A DNA stretch of 20,257 bases from Hypsibius dujardini (Eukaryota > Tardigrada > Eutardigrada > Parachela > Hypsibiidae), in the NCBI GenBank assembly GCA_001579985.1, contig LRSR01006883.1, positions 1 through 20,257 on the forward strand, read 5' to 3'. Of this stretch, positions 8,440-17,669 are shown piece after piece (the stretch's first letter is position 1; each line of letters begins with the position of its first letter). The position numbers were made by a program, and so were the translations under genes. A model generated the notes under the pieces. It saw nothing but the letters and a program-made list of their open reading frames with translations. It did no database searches and was not told the DNA's origin.

Positions 8440-9390
8440 CTGAAGGCAGAAGGCAGAACAACACGTCGAGGTCCATGATGGTTGATTAGGTCGATTAACA
8501 GACAGCAGTGGACCTCTCCTTAAATAAATAAAATGAATGGAAAAAATATACCGATATTGGAGTACGATGATTAATGAGAAGATGTCCTTCCCTACCAAAT
8601 TAATCTTCCGTTGTGTAGACGCAACTGTCATGCAGGCATCGCAGTAGCTAGCAGCAAAGCTCGTGCGGCCCATCACACATTCTTTGCTGAGCACCTTTTG
8701 AGGCGCAAAGATCCGCAGGTTGATTGAACGGGGCGTTAGAGCATTGCTCTCTATTGCACGTGGGACGATTTTCAGAGGGAGAACTCAAAATGTCTCCGCT
8801 TTAAATTTTCCTAATAGAGCTATAATTATGATAATTAATTTTATCGGTCAGGATTTGAAAACCTTTTTTTTCGGCAGAATTTCAAATCGTTTTAGCAGTA
8901 ACAGAATCGTTTTTTTTATGTCAGGTGGCGAAATCTACACGTCATTTCTGGAATATGACCCGTAGCTCCGCCCCCTGACGTTTCTGCGCTGATGCCAATG
9001 GATTTTAAATTGAATTTTGAGGAGGACAGGGTAAAAGTTTGTTAAATTTGATCATTACTCAAAACTAAAGTTTTCACGTTGAAATCAAGAGAAAATTGAA
9101 TTTTCCAGTGTTTTCATAACTTTGAAATTGTGCCGAAAAAAGGTTTTCGTATCCTGGCCAACGAAATTAATTTTGAAAATCATCTTAATTATAGCTCTAT
9201 TAGGGAAATTAAATTGGAGACATTCTGGGCTTCCCCTCTGAAAATCGTCCCATGTAAGGGTGAAATGGTAGTGAATGGGCCTTTACTCTGTATATTAATT
9301 AACGCGTTCCGAGTTAAGTGGCTCGAATCGAAACGCCGGTAGCAAGTGCATTTCAAGGGCAGAAGTATCGATAAAAAGAGTTCTAACCTG
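8440..9390 (-). pseudogene. Duplicated 5' end of the chitin-binding mucin gene, degenerate
   Basis: Several blocks match 6030-6710 in the same order and orientation: GATTAACAGACA beside the start codon; ATTAAT..TCATGCAG; TTGAGGCGCAA; GGCATTGCTCT/AGCATTGCTCT; and CAAGTGCATTT..AAGGGCA followed by AACCTGC. On the minus strand an ATG at 8476 opens MDLDVLFCLLPSVSL followed by GTACTC, echoing exon 1 of the intact gene (hydrophobic signal peptide ending in SL at a GTAACA donor). No exon 2, CBM14 or mucin sequence follows: to the left come the CTGT array and the intron 4 copy. It is therefore a truncated, rearranged copy, interrupted by foldback sequence at 8761-9254. Confidence 0.55.
8761..9254. repeat. 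Foldback element with ~85-95 bp inverted arms
   Basis: The left arm (8761-8844) is the reverse complement of the right arm (9159-9254) at high identity, including perfect runs GGGACGATTTTCAGAGG and TAATAGAGCTATAATTA. The central 314 bp includes a block resembling the mucin promoter (8957-8975). A third partial copy of the right arm lies at about 10983-11030 in intron 1 of the alpha-glucosidase gene, so this is a dispersed family. It has MITE-like form; no target-site duplication was identified. Confidence 0.65.
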
Positions 9391-10300
9391 CAACGGGACA
9401 CACTCGCTGACTGATAAGCGTATCAGAGTTTACCTAATACCCTGATATCAGGGTACACACGCTTGCTCTTAATGCCTGCGCCCAAGTTAAAGCCACCTTT
9501 TATCTTTTGCCCGGCAAAAATAAACCTAATAATTTTCCTCAGACAAAAACAAAAAGAATTTTTTTGGATCTCTGTAATTGCTCTTCCTATGCGTTTTTTC
9601 GTATTTCCCTGAACGTTTCTCAACTGTCTATTAGAAAAATATCACTTCAGAGTCTAAATTGACCGATTAGCCTGTCGATAAATTGTCCATCCGATATTAG
9701 GGAAAACATTTTCACATGCTGTATCTCAGTAGTGTTCAACTCGAGGGTCCTCAGCTCAGGCAACAAATATGCTCATTCTCATGCATATTTGCACTAAAAA
9801 AGAAAACTAGAAACGGGAACGATCCGACATGTTTTTGATCTCAAAGTTTTCAAAACACGTCAAAAAAAAAGAAGCAATTTCTCATAAAAATAATCCTCCA
9901 ACTTCGGCCAGGGTCCCTGCCTAACAGACACATCCCAACCAGGTATTTAGACGCAAAACAGTTAAGCTGCATATAATCTGAAGCACTTTGACCAAAATAA
10001 TCAAAACCACTTTTTTGGTGAGTTTTTTGCAAAATGTTGATGAAATTTGTGCATGGTTCAGTGGCGCTTGTGAATCTTACCAATTCATCGGGTGATCGGC
10101 CAGAACGGATACGTAATCGGAGAGAAAAGCGATTGCAAAACTTAAAATCAAACATCAACACATCATTCGAGGCATCTGCGCATTCTGTTAAACCTGATCC
10201 GCACCGATATCTACCGCCGTATCTCAATCTCCGACATTTGGACGCCGCAAGACGTTTTGCTGGTGTGCCAATAACAACGGCAAACCTCCTTTCCGCGACC
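9391..10300. other. Intergenic stretch upstream of the alpha-glucosidase gene
   Basis: AT-rich sequence without a recognisable gene. A minus-strand frame at 9850-10227 (125 codons) has no recognisable motif and no supporting splice structure. Confidence 0.4.
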
Positions 10301-10533
10301 TGATAAGGGAATAACAGTTACTCGAAATGTTTGCTTTAATTCCCATTGTTCCAATTTGAGGGCCGGCCCGGCGTCGGGTTCACACACTGTTACGACGCAA
10401 AATGCGATTGCGGTGCCCTCTGCCCAGGCATTTGACTTGTACCTCGCCACCGTTCAAGGTCAAGATGTCTGCCGTGCAAACAAGGTCGCCGAGAAGATAA
10501 CCTTGCACACGAGTTTTCGTTGCCGTATAAAAG
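10301..10533 (+). promoter_or_regulatory. Putative promoter of the alpha-glucosidase gene
   Basis: A canonical TATAAAAG lies at 10526-10533, 88 nt before the ATG at 10621, which puts the start of transcription near 10556. Just upstream are AGATAA (10495-10500), a perfect monomeric nuclear-receptor site TCAAGGTCA (10454-10462, ERR/NR5A type), and CTGATAAG (10300-10307, a strong GATA-factor site). The TATA box is the best-supported element. The factor assignments are inference from motifs; GATA factors commonly drive gut genes in invertebrates. Confidence 0.5.
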
Positions 10534-10620
10534 CGCACCAAAAATCGAACTTTTCCAATTGACTTAAACGAAACTTAAACGAAACTTGGACAGCTTCGAC
10601 TGGAAAGGCATTTTTCCGTC

Positions 10621-13600
10621 ATGGAAAAACTTTGGAGGGTTTTGGTCATATTTGCACTTTGCGGCATCGCCATTTCGGAAGCTCGATCCGCTCTTGATTT
10701 GCAGCGGAGCTTGAAAGGTTCGTCCTCGCACGTTACGTTTACTAAACGCACCAATTGATTGCTTGATTGGCAACAGTTTAACTTATAAACAGTAGATTGA
10801 TCGCTTGATTGGTTACGTTTTTGCCGATCATCACTTCACGACTACTTGATTGCTTGATTAACAAAGCATGCAGGCTATTCCGCAAAAGTTTGATTGATTG
10901 ATTTGAAAAAGATTTCCAGGCTCAGCCGCCAAAATAATTTTTTATATTCATTACATAAATGGGTCTTTGAGAAAAAAATAATATGGAGTCGTTTTGAAAT
11001 CTGCATCTGAAAATCTTCCCATGTAAGTTTACTTGAGCGTTTCGATTGGATGTTTAGATGGCGAGACGGAAGTGTCCTGTACGTTGGACACTTTCTTCCT
11101 CCGGGTGAAACAGTCCACGTGCACGTGCGAATGCGATGGAACGTCCGTTCCCCCGACCGCATTCACACCGCCGGCCACACCGCCGGCCACACCACGGCCA
11201 ACGATCGGCCAAGACCCCACGACGACCGTGGACCCGACCTTGCCGACCGCGCAGCCTGTGACGTGCTCCTTCAACTCGGAAACCCCGTAAGAACTCCCAA
11301 TTTGTACCCAAAGGGTACAACCTTAGTCCCCATATACACCCCTTGACACTATCGCCACGCCTTTTCACCCTACCAATACCACATTCACTCCCTTTCTCCA
11401 ATCACTTGTGAATTAAAACTAATTTGTATTCCTCGAAAATAATTTTCCCAATAGGCCAGTGATCCCAGGGGATGATCAAGATCGGGTGGACTGTTGGACC
11501 ACCGGTTGGGTCTGGAACATCGAAACCCTCTGCCGAGAGAAAGGGTGCATTTGGAGTCCGTCCACCAATCCTGATGGTTCCTCCACCGGGTTGCCGTGGT
11601 GTCATTACCCATTGGCGACCTCGACGGGAACTGGGTTGAAAGCGACGAGCTGCCTGATCACCGACAATGTGGCACGCTACCAACTGACCAACACCAGGTC
11701 CACCCAGGCCTACAGCCGACCGTGGGGTGGCGTGGTGTTCCAGGTGGAACAACTCGGAAATCACATCTTACGCGTCAAGGTGAGAATTATTTGCTAATCA
11801 TAACTGACGCGGCAGCTAAGCAGACTTATCAAGTCGAACCTATTATACTAGTAGAATAACGGACAGAGACCGCTCATCGTATTACTAGGACGTAAGAAAA
11901 GAAAACTAAACTGATCTTCCCACAACAGCAACTCGCGAGCTTATATAAGCGCTGCGGGAGTGTACAGGCACATGTGCATGTACAATGTATGAAATTGACC
12001 AATGGCCACATCAACGTAGGCACCAACCAAGACAGAGTACAGTAGTGCTCATAAATATTCCAGAGCTGTCCACACAAGAAGAGGCACAGTAATGCTCATG
12101 AATAGACCAGAGCTCACTCCAGTACAGTACAGTACGAAAGTACGTGTAGACTAATAACATTAGATGATGACCAGACGCGGAGTGGTGATAATGGACGAGA
12201 AGGCCTTGTTTCACGGTCCGAAACCGAAATTGATCAAATGGTTTCTAAACTTGTTTAGTTTCACGATTCAACGGCAAGCCGCTACGAAGTTCCCGTCCCA
12301 TTGACCCGCCCCCGAGACGGTGCCGCCCATCCGGACTACGAGGTGCAGGTATTCAACGAACCGTCCTTCTACTTCAAAGTCGTCCGACGCTCGACCGGCG
12401 CCGTACTCTTCGACACCTCACTCGGTGGCTTCGTGCTGGAGGATCAGTTCCTCCAGATCAAGACCCGCCTCCCGACGGAGCGCATCTACGGTTTCGGCGA
12501 GAATCGTCATCGCACTTTCAAACGCAGTTTAAGTGCCGGTGCGGTGCCGATGTGGGCGAAGGATGAGCCGCCGAGCTACGAGAACGGCAACCATTACGGC
12601 TTCCATCCGTACTACATGGTGGTGGAGAATGACACGAAGGCTCACGGCGTGCTGCTGCTCAACAGCAACGGAATGGGTGAGTCGCCGTCAGAGGCTTGTA
12701 TGAGAACTGCGAAAGACGAAAAGACAAAAACTGAAATTACTTAAAACGAAAAAGCATGAAAATTAAAATGAATATTTTATTGCACACATGGCCACAAAAA
12801 AAAAATTGGGTGGTCTCAAACTTGAGATGTGAGCTTAACGGATCGATAACGCGGTCCGGCTCGAGCCGACCGAACAAGTAGATGGAAACGGCCCAAATCA
12901 AATTATTTTCTTCAGAAATGCACGACAAGCGCACTGTTCCATCTTTGGAAAGATGATAAATTTAAAATATAATTTAACATTAATTTTTAATTTAACTTTA
13001 ACTTTAACAACGGCCGACTGGTTATTGCCGCTCTTTCTCTTTCCATTCGGTTCAGTTGTTCGGGCCACGGTACAAAGCCAAACTGAATTGAACTGAGTGT
13101 CATTTTGAAAAAGGCCATGTGACTTGCGCAAAATAAAAGGGATTTTACTAGCAGTTTTAGTCGCTAATTAATTTGGCGGCGTTAGTAACTAATTTTATAA
13201 CTGACTCAAAAACAAAACTGAAAGGGGCGGAGCAAGGGGTGGTCAGGTTGTTGATTACACTGGAGGGTCCGGGGTATGGGCAAAAGGGGCGGAGCAAGGG
13301 GTGGTCTTGTTGTTGAGTACACTGGAAGGTCCGGGGTATGGGCAAAAGGGGCGGAGCAAGGGGTGGTCAGGTGGTTGAGTACACTGGAAGGTCCGGGGTA
13401 TGGGCAAAAGGGGCGGAGCAAGGGGTGGTCAGGTTGTTGATTACACTGGAGGGTCCGGGGTATGGACAAAAGGGGCGGAGCAAGGGGTGGTCAGGTGGTT
13501 GATTGTTCAATAGTTTGAAAACCACCCCCAGGTCAGCCCCTTTTGCCCACTCCCCGGACCCTCCAGTGTACTCAATCTTGTCGTTGACTGTACAGTACTC

Positions 13601-16600
13601 TTTACGAGACCTGCACATGTATCATTTATTTTGGATAGAGCACCGATTTGCTCCGGGACCGACGTTGACCCTGAAGAACATCGGCGGCATACTCGATTTC
13701 TACTTTATCCTGGGTGACAACGCCGAGGATGTCACTCAAAAGTACACTGGCGTAAGTGCAAGTTTAATCGTACGAGGTGGGATCTGTATTTCGGCTCACC
13801 CTCCAATTGGTCGATAAATCAGCTCACTCATTCATTTCTCTTAGATGGCAGATGCTTGATTGTTTGATTTTTAGACGTGCTGTAGTGTACTAAGATATAC
13901 TACAAAAAATCAAACAATCAAGCACCTGCCAAGCAATATTTTAACGAGATATTTTGGCGTAGTTGATTGGGCGGCCATTTTTGCCGCCGTACTGGGCGCT
14001 GGGCTTCCAGCTGTCACGATGGGGCTACAACAGCATCGGGAAGCTCCGGCAGATCATCAACCGCAACCGAGCAGCCGGTATCCCGCAGGACGTTCAAACC
14101 CTCGACATCGATTACATGCGACATCGACAGAACTTCGTTTACGATTGGGAGCAGTTCAACGGCCTGGAGGGATACGTCGAGGAGCTGAAACGTGGCGGTA
14201 TCCGCACCGTCATCATCCTCGTAAGAAGAGTCTGAGAAAATCTGCATTTTAAATGAATAAAATGATCAGATATATTTATGAATGGGTCTCTTAATTTTGC
14301 CGTTGCTCAAAACATTTAAACTCTCTTCAAAGAAGACGTCTATTCTCCTCGAAGAAGACGTCTATAGACATCTTCTTCTTCAAAGCAGATGTCTATAGAC
14401 ATCTGCTTTGAAGAGAGTTTAAAGGTCACCTAAAAAGAGCTAGGCGAGTTGACTGTCACATAAATTTGAGTTCTCAGCCTCAGCGCTTGTTGTTTGTGAA
14501 GTTGGCCAGACTTTGGCCCACTTTCGATACAAACCATGCGAAGGGACATTCTATGTGACAGGATCCAGCGATTCATGCGGATGCTGCGACGAAGCATCCA
14601 GCTGATCCGCCGTATCGCCCGTACACGCGCGGTGTGGAGCAAGACGTCTACATTAAGTGGGCGCCGAACGATGTCGGCCAAATGGACGCCATCAATATCG
14701 GCGCCAACGGTTCCCTCCTGGGAAAGGTCTGGCCCGACGGTCGAGCTGCCTTCCCCGACTTCTTCACCAGGAAAGCCAGGACGTGGTGGATCGACGAGGT
14801 TCGACGGCAGTATCAGACGCTCAAATTCGACGGACTGTGGATCGATATGTGCGTCACTCTTAGCTCTGATTATGCAACTAATTAAATCTTTAATGAAACA
14901 CATCTTGTGTATAATCAATAATATGCGCTTATGATTTTGTAGGAACGAACCAGCCTCATTTGGAACCAACACTGACGGACAAGGCCAATGGTTCTGCACC
15001 AGCGGAGACTTGCCCGGTCATCACGACTGCATGGGCTTGAAGTGCCCGGTTAATTCGCTTGAACGGCCTCCATATATCGGACGTAAGGAGCATATGTCTA
15101 TCTGTCTGCCTGTCTGCCTGTCTGTCTGCCTGTCTGCCTATCTGTCTGCCTGTCTGCCTGTCTGCCTGTCTGTGTGTCTGCCTGCCTGTCTGTTTGTCTG
15201 TCTGCCTGTCTGTCTGTCTGTCTGTCTGTCTGTCTGCCTGTCTGTCTGTCTGCCTGTCTGCCTCCCTGCCTGTCTGTCTCTGGTTCCCAGCATGTCCTAT
15301 AATTGTACTCTTTAAATGTAGGCATTAATAGTCTCTCTGACAAAACCATCTGCGCTTCCGCACTTCAAGAATGTCGCCCCGGTCAGTCGTGCAACCACTA
15401 CGACGTCCATAATTTGTATGGATGGTCACAGAGCGAACCGACACACCGCGCCAACCAGTTGGCCACCGGTTCTCGACCGTTCGTCATTTCTCGCTCGACC
15501 TATCCGGGCAGTGGTCAATACGTGGGCCATTGGCTGGGCGACAACGGGGCCAGCTGGGGCGATCTGCAGTACTCTATTGTCGGCATGCTTGACTTCAACA
15601 TTTTCGGCATTCCTTACGTGAGCCAAATCACTCCAGAAAAACGTATTTCTACGAGTACAAATAGTAATCTGTCTTCTTTATTGCGGCAGATTGGAGCTGA
15701 CATTTGCGGCTTCTTTAACGAGCCGTCCGAAGAGCTGTGCGCTCGCTGGCAGCAAGTGGGCGCATTCTATCCATATTCCCGGAACCACAATGGAAACCAT
15801 TTTAGGGTAAAAATCATCTTAGTCTGTCTCAATTTAAAACGTAACAGAATTCACACCGCAAAGCAAAAGTGATTGAAAAAATAATTCAACGCAGGATCAA
15901 GATCCAGCAGAATGGCCAGTGGTCGCTGACGTCACCAAGAAGGCTTTGAACATCCGATACCGGCTGTTGCCGTACCTGTACACGCTGTTCTATCACGCGC
16001 ATGTTGCCGGAAATACCGTCGTCCGGCCCGTTCACCACGAGTTTGCAACAGAGGCTGTGACGTACGACATAAGCGATCAGTTTTTGTGGGGTATGCGTGC
16101 CATGTTCACTCATCGAGAAACTACAGTCAAACAGAATTCAGGCGGGCAGGCAGACAGGCAGGCAGGCAGGCAGGCAGGCAGACACACAGACACACAGACA
16201 CACAGACTTACAGACACACAGACACACAGACAGACAGATAGACAGACAGATAGACAGACAGACAGACAGACAGATAGATCATACTGTGATTTGCAACTCT
16301 TTGTAGGTGATGGCTTGTTGATCGCTCCGGTGCTGCACCAGGGTCACACTACCCGCAACGTGTACTTTCCCGATGCAGTCTGGTACAATTACAATGGCCA
16401 GGTAATGTGGGAAAAATTTGTAGCGTTCCACGAGCGTTGAAAGTAAAAAAGAGTCATAATAGACCTTGTTGTTGGTTCTTTAGAAATTGGCTCACCGAAA
16501 ACAGTCGGTGTCAATCCCAATGCCACTGGATGAGATTGGGGTGTACTACCGAGGTGGACGCATAATCCCCGCACAAGGAACTGGTTTGAACACACTGGAG

Positions 16601-17161
16601 TCTCGACGAAAGCCGCTCCAGTTTATTGTTGCGCTTGACGATAATCAGGCTGCATCAGGGGATATCTACTGGGATGACGGAGAATCCATCGGTAAAGAAA
16701 TACCGTAGACGATGACAATAACAAAAACGGACACAACACAGACACAGACACAGACACAGACACAGACACAGACACAGACACAGACACAGACACAGACACA
16801 GACACAGACATAGATATAACACAGACGCAGACAATGTTGTTGGAGTAATCATATAGTCGGCTCTTTTTATGCAGATCCTGTGCAACGCGGAAACTATTTG
16901 ACAGCATCAACAAGATTTTTCCTGCACTCTGACCAGCGATCAGCCGGATTCACGTATGATCCGAGTCACGTCGGCCAATTTGCCGGAGTGGAAGCGGCAA
17001 AAGTCGGTGAGATTCATGTGTACGGCTTGACAATTCCTATCAACAGGGTTCTGATGGACGCCGGGCAGGTGGCGACACTATCGACATCCAATGGAGTCAC
17101 TATCATCAAGTTCGACACTCCTCTGCAGCGTGCATTCACTATGCGCTTGTACTGGAGATAG
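10621..17161 (+). CDS. Secreted GH31 alpha-glucosidase with trefoil domain
   Basis: Fourteen exons: 10621-10717, 11058-11286, 11455-11779, 12259-12676, 13639-13751, 13963-14220, 14562-14848, 14943-15082, 15322-15617, 15690-15806, 15895-16090, 16307-16401, 16484-16691, 16875-17161. All introns are GT-AG and phases agree throughout, giving 1021 aa ending in YWR. A signal peptide ([21 protein letters not shown]) is followed by a Thr/Pro linker (to ~108), a trefoil domain (118-161, VDCW to PWCHYP), a beta-sandwich, and the catalytic barrel from GRPFLPPYW (~397). The nucleophile is Asp575 in WIDMNEPASF and the likely acid/base is Asp696 in HWLGDN. DLDY-type (DIDYM), GADICGF and DGLLIAPV are also present. 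The family hydrolyses terminal alpha-1,4-glucosides (acid maltase, maltase-glucoamylase, sucrase-isomaltase). There is no membrane anchor, so it is lysosomal or secreted; which one is not decided by sequence. The trefoil has CI where the family usually has CC. Confidence 0.93.
10744..10903. repeat. TTGATTGCTTGATT motif cluster in intron 1
   Basis: Variants of TTGATTGCTTGATT recur three times (10754-10767 region, ~10796-10811, ~10843-10858), followed by TTGATTGATTTG near 10890. The same motif forms the arms of the intron 5 foldback at 13847-13930, suggesting one repeat family. Confidence 0.6.
12039..12114. repeat. 47-bp imperfect direct duplication in intron 3
   Basis: ACAGTAGTGCTCATAAAT..CCAGAGCT (from 12039) and ACAGTAATGCTCATGAAT..CCAGAGCT (from 12086) are two diverged copies 47 bp apart. 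Confidence 0.65.
13221..13576. repeat. 62-bp tandem repeat with inverted terminal copy, intron 4
   Basis: A 62-bp GC-rich unit beginning AAAGGGGCGGAGCAAGGGG starts at 13221, 13283, 13345, 13407 and 13469 (exact period). After 13500 comes a partial unit in reverse complement (13531-13576, GCCCCTTTTGCCCACTCCCC and so on), so the array can fold back on itself. Frames across it on both strands are repeat by-products. Confidence 0.9.
13847..13930. repeat. Foldback with 26-bp arms, intron 5
   Basis: The left arm at 13847-13872 (GGCAGATGCTTGATTG, then TTTGATTTTT) and right arm at 13905-13930 are reverse complements with one mismatch in 26, separated by 32 bp. The right arm ends 32 bp before the exon 6 acceptor. 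It has MITE-like size. Confidence 0.85.
14315..14423. repeat. Nested palindromic element, intron 6
   Basis: Outer arms of 18 bp are perfect: 14315-14332 (TTTAAACTCTCTTCAAAG) and 14406-14423. Inside lie a perfect 20-bp palindrome CAGATGTCTATAGACATCTG (14386-14405) and a near palindrome around AAGACGTCTATAGACATCTT. The whole 109 bp can form a long hairpin or stacked cruciforms. Confidence 0.85.
15093..15283. repeat. (CTGT/CTGC)n array, intron 8
   Basis: CTGT and CTGC tetramers alternate for about 190 bp and make up most of intron 8 (15083-15321) of the alpha-glucosidase gene. Confidence 0.95.
16141..16277. repeat. (CAGG/CAGA/CACAGA)n array, intron 11
   Basis: CAGG tetramers pass into CACAGA hexamers and then CAGA/TAGA tetramers, filling most of intron 11 (16091-16306). 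Strand polarity is opposite to the intron 8 array. Confidence 0.95.
16735..16811. repeat. (CACAGA)n microsatellite, intron 13
   Basis: Hexamer CACAGA is repeated about 11 times almost perfectly inside intron 13 (16692-16874). Confidence 0.95.
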
Positions 17162-17669
17162 ACTTGCTAATTAATTTTTTTCAACCGGCTTGTGATTGTT
17201 ACAGCCTCTCTATAAATTAAAAACAAACACTAACGTTTTCCTCAACACTGCCGTATATGAGCTGCATAAATCTGTGCATGTGTCTTCCTGTTCCGATATC
17301 CGTGCCTGTGTCTGTGTCTGTTTGTGTCTGTGTCTGTGTCTGTGTCTGTGTCTGTGTCTGTGTCTGTGTCTGTGTATGTATCTGTGTCTGTGTCTGTGTA
17401 TCGCTTACTGTGGTCTGTCGAAGTCTGTGAGTAGTAGTGTATGTCGCAATCGGGTATTTTTACTGCTCAAGTCGAGGTGAAATCAGTGATATGCGCAATA
17501 AAATGGGCGCATTGGAGTTTATGATCGCAACAGCGGAAAACGTGGCGATTGGAAAATATGTCACATTGCCTCTAGCACAGTTGCTGCTTTCAAAAACACG
17601 ATGTTGCCTTCTCGGCATCCGATTCTATTGGGAATGTTCTTCAGCTAATTTGTCGCAAAAAAAGGTACC
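17162..17669. other. Intergenic region between the glucosidase and OATP genes
   Basis: This 508-bp gap holds the glucosidase 3' UTR and the OATP promoter. AATAAA at 17497-17502 is the only canonical poly(A) signal on the plus strand near the stop and lies 336 bp past it. No clear TATA box was found near the OATP start. A frame running 17437-17781 overlaps the OATP first exon in another frame and looks fortuitous. Confidence 0.45.
17306..17400. repeat. (TGTCTG)n hexamer array
   Basis: TGTCTG hexamers repeat about 14 times. This is the reverse complement of the CACAGA hexamer array in glucosidase intron 13, about 500 bp upstream. Confidence 0.95.

Noticed and set aside
9850-10227. 125-codon minus-strand frame upstream of the glucosidase
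   Set aside because: No recognisable motif, no homology evident by eye and no splice context. Likely chance.
8251-16277. Tandem arrays as CRISPR-like repeats
   Set aside because: Units are 4-6 bp, contiguous and without spacers, in spliced eukaryotic DNA.
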